Virus record (IMG/VR): IMGVR_UViG_3300033553_000834 | Coordinates: 1-23,949 of that record | From: a virus | Length of the DNA: 23,949 nucleotides | Strand: one strand, 5' to 3' | Shown: positions 1 to 8,604 of the stretch, piece after piece | Layout of the letters: each line of letters starts with the position of its first letter | Numbering within the stretch: the first letter of the stretch is position 1 | Translations under genes and position numbers: made by a program | The notes under the pieces: generated by a model | Database searches by the model: none | Seen by the model: only the letters and a program-made list of their open reading frames with translations | What the model was told of the DNA's origin: nothing

Positions 1-1266
1 TCATGCCGACTTGATGTCGCCCGGCTCATCCGCGTCGTGAACCAGCCTCGGCTTTGGCCGGAACGCGCTGGCGACGGCATCGACACCGGCGCGCAGGGGC
101 GAATCCATCAGATGCGCATAGCGCAGCGTGGTCTGCGTCTGGCTGTGACCCAGCAGTTTGCCGATCATTTCCAGTGACGCCCCGCCGCTGACCAGCAAGG
201 AGGCAAAGGTGTGGCGCAGGTCGTGGATGCGCACGTCCTGCAGCGCGCATTGTTTCTGGATCTGTACCCAGAACCGCCGCACCTCCTGCACCGGCTGGCC
301 GGGCGTATCGCCGGGGAACAGCCACGGTGTACCGTTTGGCACCGACAACTGGCGCTGGCGCACGATGGCGGCGGTCTCGTCCGAGATCGGCACGCGATGC
401 GCCCGGCGCTGTTTTGTCATCATCGGTGGTTTCGACCAGCTCAGATGTTCAAGGTTGAACTGTTCGAACCGCGCCTGCCGCACCTCGCCCAGTCGCGCGC
501 CGGTCAGCATGCACATCCGGATGATGTCGGCGGCACGCCGGTCCTCCGCCGCATCCAGTGCGGCGCCCAGACTGGTGATTTCCTCCTTGGACAGGAACCG
601 CTCGCGCGGCGTCTCGATGCGGCGGTGAAAGCGCTGGGCGGGGTTGTCGGTGCACCAGCCCCATTCCACCGCCAGCGTGAACATCTTGCGCAACACCTCT
701 CCCATCCTGTTGGCGCGCACCGGCGTGGGCTTTGCGGGCTGTAGCTTACGCGCCCGGTTGTTGGGTTTGTCCTTGTGCGGTCGCGCCCGGCCTTCGGCGA
801 TCTTGTTCAGCAGCTTGTCGACGTCGGTGGAGGTGATTTCCGTCACGAGTTTCCGACTCCAGACCGGGGCCACCAGCTTGGCCAGCGAGGCGCGCTGGTC
901 GGCGGCATTGCGTTCCGCCAGCTTTGGCAGATGCTGGGCGCAGTAGCGCTCGATCAGATCGGTCACACGAGGCGCTTCGCGCAGCGCCCCGCGCTGGGCC
1001 AACGGGTCACCACCGGCATCGATCTCGCGGCGAATTTCCTTGGCCCGCTCGCGTGCCGCCGACACCGGCCATTCCGGCCAGCGCCCGAAGGTCATCCGGC
1101 GCTGCCGCCCGGCGTGGCGATAGTCGATCGTAAAAGCCCGCCCGCCGCCGCGATAGATGCAGGCAGCGAACCCGCGCACGTCGGTGTCGAAAATCTGGTA
1201 ATCGCGCCCATCGATGGGTACGGCCTCGCGGAGTACTTTCTCGGTCAGCTTTGTGCGCTCGGCCAT
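1..1266 (-). CDS. int: Tyrosine-type site-specific integrase (DUF4102/P4-like)
   Basis: This 421-residue protein should integrate and excise the element by site-specific recombination at an att site. The N-terminal ~90 residues resemble the DUF4102 arm-binding domain of P4-type integrases, followed by a core-binding helical region (about 100-215) and the catalytic domain. The full catalytic set is visible: R258 in TGARLGEVR, K285 in MMTKQRR, H348 and R351 in HDLRH, H374 in LLGHS and the nucleophile Y383 in LRYAHL. I chose the ATG at 1266 because an AAGGA-type ribosome site lies 8-12 nt upstream. The frame stays open to 1386, but that extension runs into the inverted repeat and looks non-coding. 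The stop codon is at the very edge of the window, so the gene is complete. It is transcribed leftward, away from the early operon. By analogy with lambda, attL would lie left of position 1 and is not visible. Confidence 0.95.
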   Translation of the reverse strand: MAERTKLTEKVLREAVPIDGRDYQIFDTDVRGFAACIYRGGGRAFTIDYRHAGRQRRMTFGRWPEWPVSAARERAKEIRREIDAGGDPLAQRGALREAPRVTDLIERYCAQHLPKLAERNAADQRASLAKLVAPVWSRKLVTEITSTDVDKLLNKIAEGRARPHKDKPNNRARKLQPAKPTPVRANRMGEVLRKMFTLAVEWGWCTDNPAQRFHRRIETPRERFLSKEEITSLGAALDAAEDRRAADIIRMCMLTGARLGEVRQARFEQFNLEHLSWSKPPMMTKQRRAHRVPISDETAAIVRQRQLSVPNGTPWLFPGDTPGQPVQEVRRFWVQIQKQCALQDVRIHDLRHTFASLLVSGGASLEMIGKLLGHSQTQTTLRYAHLMDSPLRAGVDAVASAFRPKPRLVHDADEPGDIKSA

Positions 1267-1337
1267 GTGTCCTGTCCTTCTTGCATCCGACATGAGGCGT
1301 GGATTCGCCTTACTATCAAGGCAAGCATGAGGATCAG

Positions 1338-1401
1338 GGTGGCAGGGAGGCGCAGAGTGGCGGAAAGGTCGTCCTCTTTGTGCCACCCCTTGTTTTATTG
1401 G
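1338..1401 (+). repeat. Left arm of a 64-nt inverted repeat
   Basis: The reverse complement of this segment matches 1706-1769 at 57 of 64 positions with no gaps by hand alignment. The inner 26 nt (starting CCAATAAAAC on the complement) are identical. The arm is bounded by GGTGGCA at 1338-1344 and TGCCACC at 1381-1387. Its outer end is about 72 nt from the integrase start codon. Confidence 0.9.
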
Positions 1402-1517
1402 CGATCCGGCGCTGGGCGGGGCGGTCGTCGGTCGGAGGCGCTGCGATCACAGGTCCCTGGCGGGTGCGAAACGATGCCGAAACACCCGGAATCAGCGCAG
1501 CAGAACACGCGGATTTT

Positions 1518-1598
1518 GTAAATCTTCAACAAATTCAGTGGGTGGCAGGGGTGCCACCCCCTCTTTGCCCGCCAATGCCGGTAAATCACCTGTAAATC
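1518..1598 (+). repeat. Three GTAAATC direct repeats
   Basis: GTAAATC occurs at 1518-1524, 1581-1587 and 1592-1598. The last two are offset by 11 bp, about one helical turn, so proteins bound there would sit on the same face of the DNA. Between int and the HTH gene, such repeats could be integrase arm sites or excisionase sites; this is inference. Confidence 0.4.
1540..1559. promoter_or_regulatory. Perfect palindrome, candidate operator
   Basis: GGGTGGCA, a GGGG spacer, then TGCCACCC form a perfect 8-bp inverted repeat. It lies within about 4 nt of the midpoint of the long 1338-1769 inverted repeat and uses the same GGTGGCA heptamer that borders the arms. A repressor, integrase or excisionase site is plausible. 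A transcribed hairpin is also possible, but no T-run follows it. Confidence 0.5.
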
Positions 1599-1705
1599 GC
1601 GGTGTTCGCAGTTGTTTGCGGCTTTGGCCTGCGTTCCGCATCCCCCACGACCACGGGCCGCGCGGCGCAGCTTCATCCCACCTGACCCGCAAAACTCAAG
1701 ACAAC

Positions 1706-1769
1706 CCAATAAAACAAGGGGTGGCACAAAGGGGCCCGCCTTTCCGCCACCCTGCGCCTCGCCGCCACC
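1706..1769 (+). repeat. Right arm of the 64-nt inverted repeat
   Basis: This is the partner of 1338-1401, inverted, with 57 of 64 matching positions. It contains GGTGGCA at 1720-1726 and the variant CGCCACC at 1763-1769. Its outer end is about 80 nt upstream of the first early gene, mirroring the left arm's distance from the integrase start. Confidence 0.9.
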
Positions 1770-1848
1770 CCTTCGCCTCTGCGCTCACTGATCTCTGCAA
1801 ACGCCCCCCGACACGACCGGTCACGGGGCCAGAACAGGGAGACCCCCA

Positions 1849-2106
1849 ATGACGCATCTCGGATCGATGCCTGAATCGAAGGAACAACCCCGCAAGCTGC
1901 TGGTCGGCTGGATCAGCCGTCTCGACCTGGCGCTGGAACTCGGCCTGTCGGTCGACACGCTGCGCCGCTGGGAGGCCCAACGCACCGGCCCGCCCTGCGT
2001 GCGCGCCGGGCGCAAGGTCTATTACCGCCGCGCTGCAGTCGAGGACTGGCTGGAAGAGCAGGAGCAGGCCGCCCCGCGCCGCCGCCGTGCCGGAGGGCGC
2101 CGGTGA
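1849..2106 (+). CDS. Excisionase-like MerR/AlpA-type helix-turn-helix protein
   Basis: This is a small basic 85-residue DNA-binding protein. Residues about 20-68 match the winged-helix pattern of the excisionase/AlpA (HTH_17) group: an ISRLDLALELGLSVDTLRRWE helix-turn-helix, then a short wing containing RKVYYRR and VEDWLEEQE. The C-terminus is an Arg-rich tail. A GGGAG ribosome site about 8 nt upstream supports the ATG at 1849. It is the first gene of the rightward early operon and lies opposite the integrase, which suits a recombination directionality factor or an early regulator. Its stop overlaps the next start (TGATG). The exact role cannot be told from sequence alone. Confidence 0.75.
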   Translation: MTHLGSMPESKEQPRKLLVGWISRLDLALELGLSVDTLRRWEAQRTGPPCVRAGRKVYYRRAAVEDWLEEQEQAAPRRRRAGGRR

Positions 2107-2336
2107 TGCACAAGTCAATTTGGCCCGCAGACCGACTTGCAGAGGCCCGCGCCGTCCTGGCCGACGTGGTCCATCATTCCGATCACCTGATCCGACTCGC
2201 CTGCAATGTGCTCGTTCAGCATGGCGAGACGGAAAAAGAACGCGAGGACGCGAGCATTCTGCTGGTGGTCATCGACGCGCGGCAGCCAACCCGTAGCGCC
2301 CCGCAACGGGACCATGATGGCGAGGTGGTACGATGA
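2106..2336 (+). CDS. Small hypothetical phage protein
   Basis: This 76-residue protein is of unknown function. The start ATG overlaps the previous stop by one base, and its own stop overlaps the next ATG (ATGA at 2333-2336), so it is translated as part of the early operon. A GTG three bases earlier (2103) is a possible alternative start. The middle (about residues 10-55) is predicted to be helical and rich in Leu, Val and Ala, with many His and acidic residues. No catalytic motif, membrane segment or signal peptide is visible. The tight coupling on both sides is the main argument that it is real. Confidence 0.65.
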   Translation: MHKSIWPADRLAEARAVLADVVHHSDHLIRLACNVLVQHGETEKEREDASILLVVIDARQPTRSAPQRDHDGEVVR

Positions 2337-2725
2337 CGCGGCGTGGAACCCCCGAGGCCGATCTGCAGCGTGCCGTTGTGCAGGCGTTACGCGTTGCCCT
2401 GCCGCGCACAGCCATCATCCATCACTGCGCCAATGAAGTGACCGTGGCTGGCCCCCGCGGCGCGAAACGGCAGGCTATCCTCGTCGGCATGGGCGTACAT
2501 GCGGGTTTTGCCGACCTGATGGTGCTCTGCGACGGTCGCGTTCTGTTTCTGGAACTCAAAGCCCCGAAAGGCCGATTGCGCCCCAACCAGGAGGCGTTTC
2601 GCGATGCCGTGCTGGCGCAGGGCTTCGGCTGGGCGCTCGTGCGCTCGCTCGACGACGCGTTGGGCGCATTGGCCGATCACAGGTTCACCAGCCGTGTCCG
2701 CCCAGCGCGGAGGCCTGTGCCATGA
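2333..2725 (+). CDS. VRR-NUC domain nuclease
   Basis: This 130-residue protein covers a stand-alone VRR-NUC domain, a PD-(D/E)XK-type nuclease fold common in phage early regions. The expected active-site pattern is present: E8 in the first helix, GVHAGFADLMVL with D61, LELK with E74 and K76, and Q86 in RLRPNQEAF. Family members cut branched or structured DNA, and phage versions are usually placed in replication or recombination; which substrate this one uses is not visible. It overlaps both neighbours by four bases (ATGA junctions), so it is translationally coupled to the replication-type gene that follows. Confidence 0.88.
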   Translation: MTRRGTPEADLQRAVVQALRVALPRTAIIHHCANEVTVAGPRGAKRQAILVGMGVHAGFADLMVLCDGRVLFLELKAPKGRLRPNQEAFRDAVLAQGFGWALVRSLDDALGALADHRFTSRVRPARRPVP

Positions 2726-3774
2726 GCCATGAAGCCACCAACTGGGCGATCAAGCAGCGGGGGTTGAAGCCCACCACCAAGATCGTGCTCTGGCATCTTT
2801 GCGACCGGTTCAACCCGGATTATGGCTGTTTCCCGTCGCAGGCGCGGCTGGCGCACGACTGCGAAATCAGCCGGGCAACGCTGAACCGCCACCTCGACGG
2901 GTTGGAAGCACGCGGACTCATTCGTCGGCTCAGGGTGATAGACCCCAAGACCGGGCAGCAGCGCCCCACCCGCTATCTGCTGGGCTGCGAGCCAGGGTTT
3001 ACGCCCCGCGGACCGGGCCAAATTGAGGGTGATCCAGCCAATCCCTTCGAGGCAGGCGCGGTTAAAACCCCGTGTCCGGATTTGAGACACGGGTCACTTG
3101 CCGAAAAATCGGATATCGACAACGGCTTGTCGTCCGAGACAGACCCGAACCCGTGTGTCATTTCCGGACACGGGTCCGTGTCTCAATTTGGCGCAAACCC
3201 GTGTCTCAAAAATGACCAATCCCGTGTCTCAAATTGCGACACTAACCTTGTAAGAGAACCCCTAAGTAAACCTGTAAAGGAGGAGGAGGACGCGGCTGCG
3301 CGCGATTCCGATTCTGATCGGCTCTTTGACGAGCTGCTCTCGGCGCTGGGCTTTGCCGCCAACGCGACCCTCCCGGCCTGGTGGCAGGGCTGGCCAGCGC
3401 GGACCCATGTGCGGCGATGGATCGATCACCTCGGGTTGTCTGAGAACCGGATCATCGAGGTCGCGGCCGAAACCCGGAACGAACACCCCGATCCGCCCGA
3501 TGGACCGAAAGCGCTGGATCGGTTCATGGAACGCGCCGCCCAGCGCGATGCGCAGGCGGCTGCCGCAAATGTCAGCGCCCTGAAATCCAAGCGCAGCCGC
3601 AAGGCCCAAGGAAAGCCGCCACCCAGCCCGGATGAACTGGCGAAATTCTACGCGTCCAAGGTCAACTCCGAGGAATACCTGCCCAATGGCATGATCAGCA
3701 ACGCCATGTGCGAGGCGATGCTGGCCCGCAGGTTGGTGACAGCGGACAGGCTGCGTCAGCGGGGAGTGCGGTGA
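2722..3774 (+). CDS. Winged-helix replication initiator-like protein with intragenic iterons
   Basis: This 350-residue protein probably binds the phage origin. Residues about 1-95 form a helix-turn-helix of the HTH_36/replication-protein type: a conserved start with NWAIKQRGLKPTTKIVLWHL, a GCFPSQARLAHDCEISRATLNRHL recognition region, and a basic wing. Residues about 95-200 are a low-complexity linker, and about 200-300 form a second, helical domain containing PAWWQGWPARTHVRRW. The linker is encoded by DNA holding seven copies of a CCCGTGTC-type repeat (see 3068-3238), the arrangement known from the lambda O gene, where the origin lies inside the initiator gene. The start overlaps the nuclease stop (ATGA). 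No helicase loader was recognised next to it. Direct function is inferred, not shown. Confidence 0.7.
   Translation: MSHEATNWAIKQRGLKPTTKIVLWHLCDRFNPDYGCFPSQARLAHDCEISRATLNRHLDGLEARGLIRRLRVIDPKTGQQRPTRYLLGCEPGFTPRGPGQIEGDPANPFEAGAVKTPCPDLRHGSLAEKSDIDNGLSSETDPNPCVISGHGSVSQFGANPCLKNDQSRVSNCDTNLVREPLSKPVKEEEDAAARDSDSDRLFDELLSALGFAANATLPAWWQGWPARTHVRRWIDHLGLSENRIIEVAAETRNEHPDPPDGPKALDRFMERAAQRDAQAAAANVSALKSKRSRKAQGKPPPSPDELAKFYASKVNSEEYLPNGMISNAMCEAMLARRLVTADRLRQRGVR
3068..3238 (+). repeat. Iteron-like repeat cluster (candidate replication origin)
   Basis: CCCGTGTC or a one-mismatch variant occurs at 3068, 3150, 3175, 3198 and 3221 on the plus strand and at 3086-3093 and 3167-3174 on the minus strand. 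The last three direct copies are exactly 23 nt apart and share the longer unit CCCGTGTCTCAAATTG with small changes. The first four copies form two inverted pairs with near-equal spacing. A stretch with lower GC than its surroundings (about 3239-3280) follows and could be the unwinding region. Confidence 0.75.
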
Positions 3775-5021
3775 ATGGCCTGGTGTCACGTCCCCGGCAC
3801 GGATTGTCCCTCTGCGCAGGCGGCGGTGGCCTTGATCTGGGCCTCATGCTCGCCGAACCCGGATATCACACCCGCGCCTTTGTCGAGTGGGAGGACTGGC
3901 CCCGAACTGTGCTCATCGCCGCCCAGCGCGGGGGGTATTTCGCCCCTGCGCCAATCTGGGATGATCTGCGCAGCTTCGATGCCCGGCCCTTTCATGGAGC
4001 CTTCGACATCGTCCTCGCCGGATATCCCTGCCAGCCCTTCAGCGCAGCCGGAAAACGCGGCGGTGCCGACGATCCCCGCCACCTCTGGCCCGAGGTCGCC
4101 CGCGTCATTCGGGAGTGCCGCCCCGAATGGGTCTTCCTTGAGAACGTCGCTGGGCACGTCACCCTCGGGTTTGAAACCGTGCTGCGTGAGCTTTGCGACT
4201 TGGGCTACACGCCTGCGGCGGGCCTGTTCAGCGCGGCAGAAGTCGGCGCGCCGCACCAGCGGCAGCGCGTCTTCATCCTGGCCCACACCAATGAGCCTGC
4301 ATCCCGGCACGGCCACCTACAACCCGGCGGGCAACAGCGATTTCACCCGCAAGGCCGAAGCACTGGCGCTGGGCATAACGAACTGGTCGACGCCCAAGGC
4401 GACAGATGGCGCGAAGGGCGGTCCGGGGCAGAGCAATGGTTCGGGCGGGATGCCTCCCCTGCCAGCACAGGCAGCACAGTGGCAGACGCCGGTGGCGGAC
4501 GATCGAGTCGACCGGCTGCGCGGCAAGATCAACAGCCGGGGCGAGCCGAAGCTGAGCGCGCAGTCACTCCAGTGGCCGACACCGGCGGCGCAGAACTGGA
4601 AGGGCAGCAGCGCGGCGAGCGTGACGCGGGCGGATGGCAAAAGCCGGATGGATATCCTGCATTATCGGGCGGAACAGGGCTTCACCCACCCGGACCCGGT
4701 GATCACGCCGCATGGGCGGCGGCCCTCGCGGCACGCCCCGATCTCGCGCCCGCTCTGGGCTTCGATGATTGCCTCGCATGGGCGGGCCGTCTCGCGGCGC
4801 GTCCTGAAAGCCCGGGCACGGCAGCGGCTCAATCCACTCTTCGTCGGATGGCTGATGGGCTGGCCCATCGGGCACGCGCTCTGCGCCTGCTCGGCAATGG
4901 AGTTCACCCTCTGGCAGCGGCACATGCGTGGCGCACTCTCGCAGCTGCCCATGGCCTCGGGCCCGTGGATCTGGCGACCGAGCGAGGGGCCGGAGAGCCC
5001 AGCGCAGATGACTCTCTTTGA
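3771..5021 (+). CDS. C5 cytosine DNA methyltransferase
   Basis: The product transfers a methyl group from SAM to C5 of cytosine. From the GTG at 3771 the protein has 416 residues: motif I SLCAGGGGLDLG (about 13-24), catalytic PCQPFS with C87, ENV at 124-126, QRQRVF at 163-168, a variable region with repeated VADA/VADT, and motif X LLGNGV with G375-N376. GTG overlaps the upstream stop (GTGA); GGGGAG lies at 3761-3766. The frame is open back to 3708, but those codons lie inside the previous gene. From about 4290 onward this frame has a poor third-position G/C pattern, while a +1 frame has a strong one (see 3775-5037). A phage orphan methylase protecting phage DNA is the likeliest role; the target site is unknown. 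Confidence 0.85.
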   Translation: MNGLVSRPRHGLSLCAGGGGLDLGLMLAEPGYHTRAFVEWEDWPRTVLIAAQRGGYFAPAPIWDDLRSFDARPFHGAFDIVLAGYPCQPFSAAGKRGGADDPRHLWPEVARVIRECRPEWVFLENVAGHVTLGFETVLRELCDLGYTPAAGLFSAAEVGAPHQRQRVFILAHTNEPASRHGHLQPGGQQRFHPQGRSTGAGHNELVDAQGDRWREGRSGAEQWFGRDASPASTGSTVADAGGGRSSRPAARQDQQPGRAEAERAVTPVADTGGAELEGQQRGERDAGGWQKPDGYPALSGGTGLHPPGPGDHAAWAAALAARPDLAPALGFDDCLAWAGRLAARPESPGTAAAQSTLRRMADGLAHRARALRLLGNGVHPLAAAHAWRTLAAAHGLGPVDLATERGAGEPSADDSL

Positions 5022-5037
5022 AGGATTGCTGCCATGA
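3775..5037 (+). CDS. Overlapping +1-frame ORF with methylase-type C-terminus
   Basis: A 420-codon uninterrupted frame covers the whole methyltransferase gene. Its first ~170 residues are Ser/Pro/Ala-rich and look like a shadow. From about 4280 on it looks like real protein: strong G/C at third positions, repeated W-x-T-P units (WPTP, WSTP, WQTP, WPTP), then LNPLFVGWLMGWPIG, MRGALSQLP and a QMTLF tail. From memory, such tails occur in phage cytosine methylases. The stop overlaps the next gene's start (ATGA at 5034-5037), as the other early genes do, and GGGGAG lies 8 nt before the ATG at 3775. An ATG at 4291 has no ribosome site. It may be an overprinted gene, the 3' half of a frameshifted methylase, or a decayed frame. 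Confidence 0.45.
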   Translation: MAWCHVPGTDCPSAQAAVALIWASCSPNPDITPAPLSSGRTGPELCSSPPSAGGISPLRQSGMICAASMPGPFMEPSTSSSPDIPASPSAQPENAAVPTIPATSGPRSPASFGSAAPNGSSLRTSLGTSPSGLKPCCVSFATWATRLRRACSARQKSARRTSGSASSSWPTPMSLHPGTATYNPAGNSDFTRKAEALALGITNWSTPKATDGAKGGPGQSNGSGGMPPLPAQAAQWQTPVADDRVDRLRGKINSRGEPKLSAQSLQWPTPAAQNWKGSSAASVTRADGKSRMDILHYRAEQGFTHPDPVITPHGRRPSRHAPISRPLWASMIASHGRAVSRRVLKARARQRLNPLFVGWLMGWPIGHALCACSAMEFTLWQRHMRGALSQLPMASGPWIWRPSEGPESPAQMTLFEGLLP

Positions 5038-5699
5038 GCATGCAGGGACGGATTGCCCGCGCGGGCGGGGCAAAGGTGAAACGCGTGCTGGGCGTGCAGG
5101 CGGCGCTCGAATGGGCGTTCCGGATAGAAAAGGCGCAGTTGGAACTGCCCCCACCAAAGGACGTGGTCGAAGAAGGCTTCGGGTTTGGCCTGGAATATGT
5201 CCTGATGCAGCGTGCTGCGCTGGGCTGCAAGGTCGACGGCGGCCAGCACAAGATGGGCAGCTACACCCACGCGGATGCCGAGGTCATCGCCGCCACCGTC
5301 GCCGGGATGCCGGACAGCATGGGCGGCATCCGCATGGCAATCCGCGTGGCCGAACTGGCCCGCGCCGGACTGACGCCTGACTGGATGCCAGGGGCTGTGC
5401 CGCGCTGCGTCCCAGTGGAAACGCGGCAAAATCAGCATGGCGTTCGGGCCGTGACGCAAGTTGTGGGCACTGAACGGGTACTGTCCCGAGGGAAATGGCG
5501 TACGGTCGAGGTTCTGGCCTGCCCGGTCACCTGGCGCCCGCATCCGGAGCAGATCGCCTCCGCCCGGCGCGACTATGAGGATTGGTGGCAGGCGCTGGAT
5601 TGGGTGCGCGATGGGTTGGTGGTGGGCGGAATGCTGCGGGAGGTTGAGGTGACGGCGGCGATGCCGAAAGTGCGGCCATGGCAGGCCCGCAAGGCATAA
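5034..5699 (+). CDS. Hypothetical phage protein
   Basis: This 221-residue protein is not recognised. The start overlaps the stop of the +1-frame ORF (ATGA), with a GAAGGA ribosome site about 8 nt upstream, so it closes the early operon. The N-terminal third is basic and helical, containing RIARAGGAKVKRVLGVQAALEWAF. The middle has YTHADAEVIAATVAGMP, and the C-terminal third is rich in Trp (TWRPHPEQI, YEDWWQALDWVRDGL). The shape suggests a soluble DNA-binding or regulatory protein, possibly an early-to-late switch given its place at the end of the early genes, but no motif proves this. No membrane segment or signal peptide is seen. Confidence 0.7.
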   Translation: MSMQGRIARAGGAKVKRVLGVQAALEWAFRIEKAQLELPPPKDVVEEGFGFGLEYVLMQRAALGCKVDGGQHKMGSYTHADAEVIAATVAGMPDSMGGIRMAIRVAELARAGLTPDWMPGAVPRCVPVETRQNQHGVRAVTQVVGTERVLSRGKWRTVEVLACPVTWRPHPEQIASARRDYEDWWQALDWVRDGLVVGGMLREVEVTAAMPKVRPWQARKA

Positions 5700-5785
5700 C
5701 CCCTTCAAACGCTTCTTAATCTCTGGATTTAAACCTCTGCCTGAAATACGGTCCTGAAAAGACGTTGCATGGGGCAGATTATTAA

Positions 5786-7323
<1,538 letters not shown>

Positions 7324-7327
<4 letters not shown>

Positions 7328-8604
7328 CAGCGTGGACAACTGAAACGCTGGAAAGCTGTCTGGAGGCTTTGCTCGACTATCGCGGTAAGAGTCCGACCAA
7401 ATCCGAGTCGGGCATCCCCGTTTTGTCAGCCAAGGTTGTCAAAACCGCTGGATTATTGCGTCCGATCGAACAAACAATCGCGCCAGATTATTATCCCAAG
7501 TGGATGACGCGCGGTTTTCCGATGCCGGGCGACGTAGTGATGACAACAGAGGCCCCTCTCGGTGAAGTAATCCAACTAGACGAAGAAACTGCGTCATTCG
7601 CTCTAGGCCAGCGTCTCGTTTGTCTTCGAGGCAAGGCCGGAAAGCTGGACAACACTTTCCTGCGCTATCTCTTAACCTCGCCCGGCCAGCAAGAGGTTCT
7701 TGCAAATCGTGCTACTGGCACAACTGTATTAGGGATTAGCCAAAAGACGCTTCGATCAATGCCAATCGCCTTTCCGGAGTTCTCGGAACAGCAGAGAATA
7801 GGCGATTTGCTTGCAACGCTGGATGACAAGATCGAGTTGAACCGGCGGATGAACGAGACGCTGGAGGCCATGGCGCGGGCGCTGTTCCGCGACTGGTTCG
7901 TCGACTTCGGCCCCACCCGCGCCAAGATGGCAGGCACCGCCCGCTACCTCTCCCCCGACCTCTGGTCCCTCTTCCCCGACAGCCTCGACGACGATGGCAA
8001 GCCGGAGGGGTGGGCGGAGAAGCCACTGGACGAGATTGCCAATTTTCTGAATGGCCTCGCCCTGCAGAAATTTCCCGGTGAGAATGAGGCCGACAGCCTT
8101 CCAGTGATCAAAATCGCCGAACTCCGGAACGGTATTACTGCCAAGTCAAATCGCGCTTCGCGCAAGGTGCCGTCGCAATACGTCATTCAAGACGGCGACT
8201 TCCTGTTTTCTTGGTCAGGCAGCTTGCTCGCCAAGTTCTGGACTGGCGGTGAGGGCGCATTGAATCAGCACTTATTTAAAGTCTCATCGGACCGTTACCC
8301 CGCATGGTTTTTCAGTGAATGGGTCCAGCGCCATCTGGAAGAGTTCCAGATCATTGCCGCATCCAAGGCCACGACGATGGGCCACATTCAGCGCGGGCAT
8401 TTGAAAGCCGCCACGACGATCTGCCCGCCTGATCCCATAGTCGAACGATTGGGCGACATAATGGCACACTTGATTGATCGGATGATCCACAACGAACTGG
8501 AATCCCGCACCCTCGCCCAGACCCGCGACCTTTTGCTGCCGCGCCTGATGTCGGGCGAAGTGATGGTTTCAGAAACCGCTAACGAGCCGGAGGTAGAGGC
8601 TTGA
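7324..8604 (+). CDS. hsdS: Type I restriction-modification system, specificity subunit HsdS
   Basis: This 426-residue subunit sets the bipartite DNA target of both restriction and modification. It shows the usual two-half structure: target-recognition domain 1 (about 1-150), a conserved helical spacer (about 153-198, with [21 protein letters not shown] and [16 protein letters not shown]), target-recognition domain 2 (about 230-395), and a C-terminal conserved helix ending in [13 protein letters not shown]. The two halves differ, as expected for an asymmetric target. It is complete, coupled to hsdM by ATGA and to the next gene by TTGA. The target sequence cannot be read from the protein by eye. 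Confidence 0.95.

Larger units (their letters stand above)
1267..1848. promoter_or_regulatory. Divergent int/early-operon control region (non-coding)
   Basis: No convincing gene lies in this 582-nt stretch; the open frames in it lack ribosome sites and protein-like composition. It separates the leftward integrase from the rightward early operon, so it must hold both promoters. It contains a 64-nt inverted repeat, a central palindrome and GTAAATC repeats (listed separately). I could not pick out confident -35/-10 hexamers for either direction. Confidence 0.6.

Noticed and set aside
1267-1848. tRNA gene or att core next to the integrase
   Set aside because: No cloverleaf or CCA-type end could be folded by eye, and without the other end of the element an att core repeat cannot be recognised.
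1395-1852. Short open frames on both strands in the int control region, including similar peptides (AQRG-PFRH) on opposite strands
   Set aside because: The similarity comes from the inverted repeat itself. The mismatches between arms change amino acids rather than keeping them, and no ribosome site was found.
3068-3238. CRISPR array
   Set aside because: The repeats are only about 8-16 nt, occur in both orientations, have no spacer structure of constant length over the whole set, and lie inside an intact coding frame.
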